NCBI GenBank assembly: GCA_025175895.1
Contig: CM045992.1
Coordinates: 115,160,377 to 115,224,376, forward strand
Length of the DNA stretch: 64,000 bases
Reading direction: 5' to 3'
Source of the DNA: Wurfbainia villosa
Taxonomy: Eukaryota > Streptophyta > Magnoliopsida > Zingiberales > Zingiberaceae
The notes under the pieces are model-generated. The model was not told where the DNA came from and ran no database searches. It saw nothing but the letters and a program-made list of their open reading frames with translations. Shown one piece after another: positions 23,957 through 33,800 of this stretch. Position 1 is the first letter of the stretch. The number at the start of each line of letters is the position of its first letter. The position numbers and the translations under genes are program-made.

Positions 23957-25004
23957 AAACCTTATATCCCAATTTGGATCGAGTCGAAATAAATTTTCTT
24001 CTCTTCCATCGTGATTATGACAAGGCACATGTACGTATAGGATCATGTAATGACAATATTAATTATGTCTCCACGGAGATAACGTGGTGCATGATTAAGA
24101 TACGACGGTACTTGCAAAAGTGATATGGGTCGATTTCGAAGGAGATCTAAAATCTTTTTCTGGATTCAGATGACCTCCACGTGTCTTGACCACAACGTAC
24201 GTTAAGGCTCATAGAGTCCTCCGTGATTTACCTTCTTTACAATGGCAGTGAGACAGATTGATGGGGGGCATTAGATTGACGGTTCTAATTCTTTACAGAT
24301 GTAATGACAATATGAATTAAAATTGAGGTAAAAAAATGATATTAATGTACGTGAATAGTTGATTATTCTCTCCACGGAATAATCTTTGTAGTTAATAGGA
24401 GTCAGAGATATCGTAATTTATTTCTTTTGTATTGACTGTGAAATCGATTGACGAAGATCTCTGGGATGAAAATTTTACCTTTTACTCATAGCAAATAGTT
24501 GATGATCAAAGGTTTATATTGTTAGAAGGTTTTACCCAAGTTAATACATTCTTAAAAGCTATATAATGTATTTCAAAATAATCATATACAAAGTACCTTG
24601 TCAAATTATATTAATAATAATAAATTTAATTACCTATTTTAAAGGATACTATGTTGCAATAAAAAATTGTTGATTTTTTAATAATGATAAATCTAACGAT
24701 CTAATTTAAAGAATAATATTTTGAATCGATGGTTTGATATAACAGAGTATATTTCAATAATAGATCAAAATTATAGAGGTTAAAACGGTAATAATAACTC
24801 ATAGGATATGAAATTTGTATAAGGAGAAAGATTCAATTTCTATATCAGTGGACAATTTAATATCCATGTTAAATTATTATATTTATTATGATTTGTGGAT
24901 TAAGGGGGGATATATTTTAAAAATAAAAATAAAAATAAAAAAACTACGAGGTGCAAAACGAAAAATAATTCGTTTGTCCGTACAACGGAGGTTACCACGC
25001 CAGC
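23957..25004. other. AT-rich spacer upstream of the DnaJ gene
   Basis: Unremarkable AT-rich DNA with short poly-A runs, and (AAAAAT)n near 24918-24940. I see no gene or element. Confidence 0.6.
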
Positions 25005-25012
25005 TATAAAAA
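25005..25012 (+). promoter_or_regulatory. Probable TATA box of the DnaJ gene
   Basis: TATAAAAA lies 49 bp before the ATG at 25054, a spacing that allows a short 5' UTR. Confidence 0.55.
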
Positions 25013-25053
25013 GAAAGCTCTGCTGATCGCAAACCGACGCACAGGCTAAAGCG

Positions 25054-26685
25054 ATGAGCGCCGCGATTGCTTCCCCAATTTTTCTCCGGCCCCTTTCCTC
25101 TCCCACCGCCAGATCCGGAGGCGGAGGCGGCGGCGGTAGTGTTCCCCGCAGCGTTACCCTGCGATGGGGCGGCCGCGATCCGCATTCTCCTCGCTTGCCT
25201 TCATCCCGGACCCGCGCGGCCGCCGCGAGCGACGGGACGCTCTACGATCTCCTTGGCGTGCCGGCTAGCGGAAGCCCTGGAGATATCAAGAAGGCGTACA
25301 AGCAGTTGGCGCTGAAGTACCACCCGGACGTCTCCCCGCCTGATCTGGCGGCGGAGTGCACCCAACGGTTTATCGAGGTCCACGAGGCCTACGAGACTCT
25401 CTCCGACCCGGGCCGCCGCGCGCTCTACGACGACCATCTGAGAAGAGGACTGCCCGACAAATTCGCCAGTCAGAGGCTCGATAAGGTACGATCGATTGGC
25501 TCTACTTTACTTTTCCTCTCGAAATACTTATATCCAAGTTCTGGTTAATGAAACTGAATGGCGTAGATCGAATGGTATTTGGCAAAGTTTCAACCTTTAA
25601 ATAGAATTGAAACTTAGTTTGTCTTGTCGTTTCTTCTCTCGTCTGCAAAGGATTAGAGGTATGTTTTTGGTACAATTTGTTTTTTTTTATCTAGCTGATA
25701 TCGGAACTTTCTTCTCTAAACCATGAAAATGCTGTCATGCTTGATTGCCAAAAGGCTTCCATGAAGATAATAAGTTTGTAGGAATCAGCTAAATCTCTTT
25801 TTAGGATTTTTCTTGTTTATGATTATTGCTTCCGGGTCTTGAAAATTTGATTTGATTTTATTTTAAATCATACCCGTTATCATTGATTTGGGTTATTGTT
25901 TCCAAGGTATGAGTTTAGAAGTGCTGTCCTGGTTACCTTCATCTAATGTTGTAGGGTTTGTGGGTGAGGAAATTTCTTTTGTCACGATTTGATATGTGGA
26001 TTTCTCAATCAAATTTGTACAATACTTGGTACATGCCCTGAGTTTTCCTTCTGTAACTGTATCTGAGCATCTTCTTTTTTGAATACTACCAATCTTGCAG
26101 GCTATCTAACTCTAAATTTGGAGTCACGAGAAATATTGTTTTCGTGTATTTGTAAATCTTATGTTTAAGCCCTATGAACAAGATGTTTCCACTTTTCAAT
26201 CTTCACAAGGATATTTTGAGATTTTAGCCTATTACTGCTTTCTTCTCTGAATGATCTTTTTCGTGCTCTACGAACTTGAGAATATTCTTGAAGTACACTT
26301 CGAATCACGCTTATTTATATATATCTACAAAAAAATTTCTGTAAGATTATTTTCCTTTGGGTACTAGATTTGTTGAGTAGATCACGCCTATTCTCTTTTT
26401 TTTTAAAAAAAAATAAATAAATTTACTTCGTTTGTGTAGTTTGTTGTTGATTAAACAAAAGCCTGAAGTGGTTTTTCTTTTTGACTGTGTTCCTAAAACA
26501 TTTTGAATTGAGTCTTTGTTTATGAATTACTGTTTTCTCCTGGGCAGGAAGTGGTTGACTTATCTGGTTGGAGAAGTCAGTGGCATGATCAGCTTGCAAA
26601 GTTAAAACAGAGGAGCAAGAATGATTCCGAAGGCAACTTATCTTGGGGAGCTCGGATGCGCAAGCGATGGGCTGAATCATCTTAG
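25054..26685 (+). CDS. DnaJ (J-domain) protein, probably plastid, DnaJ20-like
   Basis: J-domain proteins stimulate the ATPase of Hsp70 and hand it clients. Exon 1 is 25054-25485 and exon 2 is 26548-26685 (AATAAG|GTACG-type donor ATAAG|GTACG, acceptor GGGCAG|GAAGT), giving 189 residues. Residues 1-58 are rich in Ser, Arg and Gly, lack acidic residues at the start and look like a chloroplast transit peptide. The J domain spans about 62-128: TLYDLLGVP, KKAYKQLALKYHPD with HPD at 90-92, and the EAYETLSDPGRRALYD helix. Exon 2 (EVVDLSGWRSQWHDQLAKLK...WGARMRKRW) is the short basic tail typical of plant DnaJ20/DJC26-like proteins, which in Arabidopsis deliver misfolded DXS to Hsp70. There is no Gly/Phe or zinc-finger domain, so it is a type III protein. 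It looks intact. Plastid location is inferred. Confidence 0.93.
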
Positions 26686-26937
26686 ATAATGGCTTCACTA
26701 AAACAAATGCATCTCCCATCTCCTACCTTATTTCTATAGTGCCAACTGTGGAAAAAGAGCTCTTCACCTTATCAGCCAGGGTTTCAAATGTCACTCGAGA
26801 ACTAAATTTATGGGCTCATTAGCTTTTTTTTTGCCATAAAGTCACGAAACAGAATTTCCATGAGGGTAGGGAATGAGCTGTGGTTGTTCCCCGCAGCGGT
26901 ACAGAAATTGTAAATGCCTTAACTTGAATGTAGAGTT

Positions 26938-27986
26938 TGTTGGTGATGGGCTCACATATAATTATCATAGTATATTCGAGTGTGTCGTATTAGTTCGAAC
27001 TCGATTAAATGTGATTTAACCATTATGATTTTAAGTTAACGGGTTTGTGTTATTGGATGTGGATTAATGAATTTTGGATCAATATGTGTAAAACTCTTTA
27101 ACTTGAACCGTTAGCATTGATGAGATGTTAATGGATTTTGGGTTAACATTATATATAGGGTGTGCTCCCCGCAGGAGAGCACTGATTCGGTTGACTCTTT
27201 TTCCCTATTGGACAGAGCATCCGGGGCCAACTCTCTCGACCAGTGGAAGATCAAGCCCTACGACGCTTCTTCCAATTTCAGATTCTTCCGGCGATGCTGA
27301 CTACGGATTCAGGTGCATGGTTAATGCTTTCTTCTATGCTTCCGTTCTTTTGTTTTATTTTCGCATACTTGTTGTAGGTCGTTCGACAAAATCCTATGTA
27401 TGGATCTTTTTTGTTTTCGTTTTTCTGATTACATATGCGGATGCACGTGATAGATCTTTTGGATCTCTCAATGGATCATGCATTCACATATGTAATTGGA
27501 AAAACTAAAACAAAAATGATCCATATACAGGATCTTGTCAAACAATCTATAACAAGTATGCGAAAATAAAACAAAAGAACGGAAGCATAGAAGAAAGCAT
27601 TAACCATGCACCTGAATCTGTAGTCAGCATCGCCGTAAGAATCTGAAGTTGGAAGAAGCGCCGTAAGGCTTAATCTTCCACAGGTCGAGAGAGTTAGCCC
27701 CGGATATTCTGCCCGATGGGAAAAAAGAATCGGTCGAATCATCGCTCTCCTGCGGAGATCACACCCTATATATAGTTTTAACCCAAAACTCATTAACATC
27801 TCATCAATGCTAACAGTACGGATTAAAGGGTTCTACACATATGAATCTAAAATCCATTAACCCACATCCAATAACACAAACTCGTTAACTTAAAACCGTA
27901 ATTGTTAGATCATATTTAATCGGGTTCGAACCAATACGACATACTCGGATGCGTTACGATAATCATATGTAAGTCCACCACCAACA
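26938..27986. mobile_element. Palindromic LTR-like element with TSD GAGTT
   Basis: The 1049-bp unit starts TGTTGGTGATGG and ends CCACCACCAACA, and is flanked by a perfect 5-bp duplication GAGTT (26933-26937 and 27987-27991). The two halves (about 26938-27440 and 27490-27986) are inverted copies along their whole length, separated by a roughly 50-bp spacer. Each half has a TATATATAGGGTGTG box (near 27152 and 27771) pointing inward. TG...CA ends and the 5-bp duplication are LTR-retrotransposon hallmarks, but an LTR that is itself a palindrome is unusual. It begins 252 bp after the DnaJ stop codon, probably inside that gene's 3' UTR. ORFs in it (27125-27508 and the mirror 27476-27799) are inverted copies of each other and probably not genes. 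Confidence 0.85.
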
Positions 27987-27991
27987 GAGTT

Positions 27992-28440
27992 AAGTATGAG
28001 AGGTACGTCTATTTTGTATACATTTCTTTTGAATTTCCAACTGAGCAAATAATAGCATTTTAGTCGAGATAATTGACCTCAACATCATTAAGATTTTTGA
28101 AAATGTTGCCTTAGAGTTTTATTCCATGTGTTTGAGCATCCTTTTGTGGCTTATGATAAGAGCATTAGGGCTGAAGTTGCAAATGATATCATTTGCCAAC
28201 ATCTTTAACTAATGGATGGTCGACATGTGAAGAAGTAAAGTCGAAGGTAAGATTAAAATTATTTAAGTTGTTAAAATTGTTGTTCAAGATTTATTTGCTT
28301 TTTCTTGACTCGAGTTTAATTTGTTTAGAATGTTATCCCGTTCTTAATTTGAGTTTACCGGATTATTTAAGCTTTTATATTTTTAAATTTATTTAGCTGG
28401 TTATTAAAGTTAATATTATAAATTTATTTATTTATAAGTT
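27992..28440. other. Intergenic DNA, nothing recognised
   Basis: AT-rich spacer; the frame at 28193-28396 shows no family features. Confidence 0.5.
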
Positions 28441-28442
28441 GA

Positions 28443-28645
28443 ATATATATATATATATATATATAAATGTTATCCTATACAATTCATCCGGTATTCGCGA
28501 ACACTTTCATTATCCATTGTTCAATCTCCTATGATTCAAGAATTAGGCTATAGTGATCATCCGATCAGACGATGGATAATGAAAGTGCTCACGGATGAAT
28601 TATATAAGATCATTCCTTTATATATATATATATATATATATATTC
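28443..28645. mobile_element. MITE-like inverted repeat between two (TA)n tracts
   Basis: A core of about 150 bp (28466-28618) has inverted ends: AATTCATCCGGTATTCGCG on the left mirrors the right-hand GTGCTCACGGATGAATTAT, and CACTTTCATTATCCATTG mirrors CGATGGATAATGAAAGTG. On each side lies a TA run of about 22-25 nt. It may be a MITE that inserted within a TA microsatellite (as Stowaway-type elements with TA targets or Micron-type elements do), splitting it. Confidence 0.65.
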
Positions 28646-28737
28646 ACAAGGCTAATCTTCTTTAATAACATAGACAGAGTATACTAACTGTGTCGAGATA
28701 CATAAAACACAGATAGAGATAATTTCATTAGCAATCT

Positions 28738-28785
28738 CTAAACCCTAAACCCTAAACTTCTTTAGTAATCCCTAAACCCTAATCC
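28738..28785. repeat. Short interstitial telomere-like (CCCTAAA) repeats
   Basis: Four CCCTAAA/CCCTAAT units in two clusters, the plant telomere motif. This is too short for a true telomere fragment. As AAACCCTA it also equals the telo-box regulatory motif. Confidence 0.7.
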
Positions 28786-30551
28786 CCGGTTAATTTTTTA
28801 CAATCCTTTTTCTCCTTTTTCCGAGGAGCCGACTTGCTTCCTGATAGAAAATGATAAACCAGAGAATACAGGCCTGGGGGGAAAATACATACAATCAGAC
28901 TTGCATTCCAATAAAAAGAAGATAAATTAGGACTAAAACTCTGGTCAGCTGTCATAGCAATGGTTATTAAAATCATAAGATGTGGAAATGCATGCCTTCT
29001 CATAGTTAATCAACTTGTGATTACTGAAATATTTTGAATCCAAATTCCACCATTGTAATACACTATATATGTTTATGTTTATGTTCTGTATATTCTTGCA
29101 TGCTCAAAACTGTGATACAGTCTCATGGGGTTTGAGTATGATCTATTTTACAGATAAAGAACAGAAACTCCATGATCTATTAAAATGATAAGTTGTGGAA
29201 GAATATAATGACTCTTTCACAAGGTTAATAATGACCTTTTTTTTTTTTTTTTTTTTTTTATCATGCATCGTGGAGAAGAAATTGATGGTGTGGCTTCATG
29301 CTGGGATTTCTAGAATGGAATTCAACTTTGTTCAGAACAGGAATGCTCAAGGGAAAATTCCAGAAGAAGAACAGAAAACAGGGAATTCGAGCTGATTGAA
29401 GCTCAGGAAGTATCAATATTTCAAGTTTACACAGTGAGATATTTAGATCCATCGATGATTTTTAACTAAAATTTATTGGTAGCTTAAAAGGATTAGAATT
29501 TAGGAATTTTAATATGGTTAAACTTAAAAGAGTGTTAGAGAGAGGATGATGCAGGTTTAAGAGTAATGTTGATGAATCTATGTTCATTAATAACTATGTA
29601 TCAAAATCTATTGATGATTAAATTTTTATTTTTAGATCTTGTTGATAATCAAAGACATTTGAAATTAAAGAATGTTTGGAGTGAATCTGAGATGTGGAAA
29701 TTCATCCATCAGATTTTAGTTAAAATTTATGGACTATTGAAAAGGAATTGAAATTATGCAAGTTGATCATTGTTAAATAGTACAGGGTTTATATTTAAGT
29801 CTGTGAATAATTTTTTGCTCAAAATTAATTAACACTTTAACTGTCATAAATGATTTTTGGCAAAAAAAAAAAATGATCAGTGAGTGACTGTATAAATTTA
29901 AAATAAATTCGAACTCTTTATCATCATTAATATTTATTTTTGTTGTCACAGTCATTAACGGCTCTAAATGAGTTTCAAATTAAAGAAAAAGAATATAAAT
30001 GAATTTAGAGGACTTGCTATAAACTTAAAATAAATCTGCTAATTGAAGAATTTAAAAATCTTAGCCCTTTTTTTTTTTAAAAATAATTAAAAGATTCCGA
30101 ATGTCGCTATAATGCTTGATAAAATACCTTAATTATTTGGTGAAATATAAAGTAGGATGTGTATTTTATGATAAAAATATAACTGTTTTTTATTTTTTTA
30201 ATATATCTTTTTTAATGATTACAAAAAATTACTTTTGCCCATAATAAAAAATATAAGAAAGCATTTATTTAGAAGGAAATATTATATGACCCTCTATGCC
30301 TTCCACTGTATTTCTATCTCTGGTAGTGGCTCAAGTAATCAGGCACTTAGTCTCGTGTCCCAATTGATAAATATAAAAAAATAATTTTTAAATAAGCATA
30401 AATAAATTTTTAAAGATTTTATTATCTTAAATTATGACCTTCTCCTTCGTCTTCTTCGTTTCGTACGAAAGGAACCGCTACTACTAGACAGTTATATATT
30501 TTTTCAATTGGACGGTCCTGATGTGAGCCGATTCCCAGATCGATCATGTCC
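28786..30551. other. Spacer upstream of eL32, no confident gene
   Basis: A minus-strand frame at 28779-29003 ends with a basic tail (SAPRKKEKK). An acceptor-like TTCCCCCCAG lies inside it, so it could be an unassigned exon, but no family is recognisable. 29238-29260 is a poly-T run. The remainder is AT-rich with nothing clear. Confidence 0.35.
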
Positions 30552-30580
30552 TATAAACACATCAATCTTGCCTTAGGGTT
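30552..30580 (+). promoter_or_regulatory. Core promoter of eL32: TATA box and telo-box-like motif
   Basis: TATAAA at 30552-30557 is followed 15 bp later by TTAGGGTT (30573-30580), the complement of the telo-box core AACCCTAA common in plant ribosomal protein promoters. A non-coding first exon probably starts nearby and ends GCAGAG|GTGAGC at about 30625; the acceptor is ATTGCGAACCAG, 2 bases before the ATG. Transcript ends are inferred. Confidence 0.5.
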
Positions 30581-30809
30581 ACAGTCGGGACTTTGGGGAC
30601 GGCGGCGGTGTTCAGCGACGCAGAGGTGAGCTGCTGCAATTGATTTCGCTTGTAGGGATCACGTTTGACGCCACACCTCACTTGCTTGATTTCTTTTTCA
30701 TTTCTGTTGCTCAGCTCTTTGCTCTATCTGGTGGTTTTAAGGTGATCGGTAGAACTTAGTTGAAGGAAGCTAAGGTTTTTTTTTTTTCGTTTTTTATTGC
30801 GAACCAGGA

Positions 30810-33800
30810 ATGGCGGTCCCTCTGCTTACGAAGAAGATTGTGAAGAAGCGCGTGAAGAAGTTCAAGAGGCCTCAGAGCGACCGCAAGATATGTGTGAAGG
30901 TAAGACTGTTTAGGAACAACTATGTGCCAAGCTTGGCAAAACTTATTTTACCACAAAACTTCCAACCTGTAAGTATGTTCAGGCCGATGCAATTGCTTTA
31001 AAGCTAGTACCTTTTTGGTCTATACTTTTCGATTCTGTCTACGTGAGTTTTCTTGCTCTTCTATTTGTAACATCATCTCCATGTCCAAGAAGGTTGCTCT
31101 ACTAGATTAATTAACACTCAACAATGAAATTGGTTGTCAAAAATTCATATGTATTTATGATTATGTTAATATTTGACTATGACAGTAGTTCCTCAGTTGC
31201 TCTGCAGAGAGAGAGAAAAAAGGAAACTTTTGTATAGAATTTTGAACCCCGTGCCTCTTAATCGCCAAACTGTATCTAAGACATGCATGTTCCTTTCATG
31301 TTTAAAGGGAGGTTGTTATTCCTCAGAGATGTATATAATTCACATTTAACATGTATGAATCATTTTTTTCCTTTCCAATTGATCTTTATTCCAATAAACT
31401 AGTAGTTTGTTCTTGATCTGTGCAACAGTTCGTTATTTTCTTAAACTTTTTTTCAGTACTTTGCTCAAAGTGTTAGAAAATAATGTAATTGCTTTGTTTG
31501 CCCACAAATAACTATTTTAAAGTTTGTTTTGCCAGTTAAGGGTGGTGTAAGGATATGCTATTATTGTTGAATCAAAAAGCTCGCTAGAGGGGTGTGGGGG
31601 GGGGGGGTTTGAATAACAAGCGTAATACAAAATTTTCTTTTCGTTCGATTCGACAAAAACAAAGTAGCACAATGGAAAAGTAAATGAGACAAGTTTATTT
31701 TTACTTGGTTCACAACCTAACAATTGCTAATCCAAGGCTCTGCAATCCTAGACTGCGTACGGAGGGCAAAACACTAATAAAGTCTCCTCCTCGTTGGAGG
31801 TAGAAAATGACGAATACAAAGACTAAAAGAATGAGGAAGAGGGACAATCCCACCTCTTCCTCTTTACAATAAAACTTCGATAAACAAAACTTGAATACGA
31901 CAAAATAACTACACAATACCAACGAGAAGAAGCTTCAATTCTTTGCGCATCGTTGGCATTGCGGCAGTGTTTCGGCATCGTAGCATAGTCGTAGAGAGGC
32001 GGTGTTGCAGGATCACTTTGTAAGCACTTAGATAACCTAAAGGGGTAACCCCCCTTCTTTTATAGCCTTGGAAGCTCCGTCAACGTTCAGTTTCAGCTCA
32101 TGGTCAAAGAACCTCATCCCCCAAGATAAGTTGAGCTTATCTTGACTCTCCTCGAGGCTGAAAATTCGAATGGCAGTCGACAGTTGCCCTTATCAGTTCG
32201 ACTGATGCCCAACAGTCGATTGCTACAAGCCAATAGTCGACTGCTGACTAGGGTTCTCGACTGCATTAAAGAGTTAGCTCGAAAATAAAAGTAATGAAGG
32301 TAAATTTGACGGTCACTTACCGTCCGATCTCAACCTAGACCTTCCATGGGAAGTCTTAGTCGGATCGCCGCCTAAGAACGTCCCCGTACGGAGGGCCCGA
32401 CCTTATCTTCACTCACACACACGAGCTTACTTTAGGTCCTTTGTGACTTGTAGCTTTGCTTCCGGTCTCCATCTGCGTTCTTTGGCTCCATCCGAAGTTC
32501 TCTCGGTGTCGTCTGACCACCACGATTTTCTGACTCGGGATTCTCCGGGTGTCGTCGACCTTCAGCTCAGCTTAATTATTCCTGCACACTTGATTCAGCT
32601 AATAAGACAACAATATAACCTTAGCTTTGGGTCTTTGCCATAATCAAAATCTAGGTTCGATTATCTAGTGTCTACTGCACCAACAATTATGTGCTTCAGA
32701 ATCTGATGGTGCATTTGGTTGGGTGAATGGTTTGATCCATTTATAATTCTATTCCAATGTTTGTTCGAATGATTTGAAGGAATGTTGTATTCCAAGGAAT
32801 CGCTTACCTTTTTAATCCATTTCGTCATTTATGAGATTGAAAATTTGATTCCACTTCTATTTAGATATAACAATACTTAATTAGTTATCATTTCAAAACA
32901 AAATAGAGATAAATGCTTGAGTAAACCTGGAGGGTGGGAAGCTTTAACGGGCTGGGCTGAATGAGGCAGATATACCGGGCACATGGTCAAGCTTGGCATA
33001 TTGGTTAAACTTGATGAGCTGAACATGCTTGGTGGAACTGTGTTGGGTGGATTAGATCACTTGAGTGGGTTGGCAGGATGTGTAGAGCAGACCAGTCACG
33101 AGGCATGTGTCGAACAGACTTGTTAAGCTGGTTGGACAAGGTGAGCCAAGCATGTTCTATGGACCCACAGGGTCAACTCTTGCATGGAAGACATTGGGTG
33201 GATGAGTTGGGCATAGCAGATTGATCTAGTGGGGTTGGCCAATCAGATCGTCAAATAGGTTAAGCGGTGTTGGCTGGTCAAATTGGTTGGGCAGTGTGGA
33301 TCCAGCCGATGAATTGGATTATTCAGGTTTGGTAGGTCGTTCAGTTAGGGTGACACGAGTGAATTGACTTAGTCCTCAAAGGTTGGGTGGATTGATCGAG
33401 TTGGGTGTATTGGGCGGACAGAACAGATTAAACAAATCAAACACATCGAGCAAGTCATTGTCTAGAAGAATACGGTGAATTAAATGAGTCAAACATAGAG
33501 TAAGCATTGCAATGGTAATACAGTTCCGTAATACAGTTCCGTTATTACAACCAAACAAAGAAATGAAATTTGATCATTTCTCTTCTCATTCCATTCTCAT
33601 CCCTATTCTATTCCATTCCCATCTATCAAGAGTACCCCTAATTCATCATGTCTCCCTATGTAACCAGACTCACATTGGCGGGTCGGTGAATTGTCAGCGG
33701 CGTCGCCCTGTTGGCGGTTCGACGACTATTGGTCGACGGCGTCGCCTGTTTGGCCGTCGTTACTCACTGGACTTCACACGAGTGGGTTTTGCCTTCAGAT

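Noticed and set aside
27125..27799. Two overlapping frames with the sequence VNAFFYASVLLFYFRI
   Set aside because: They are mirror copies from the two arms of the palindromic element, not independent genes.
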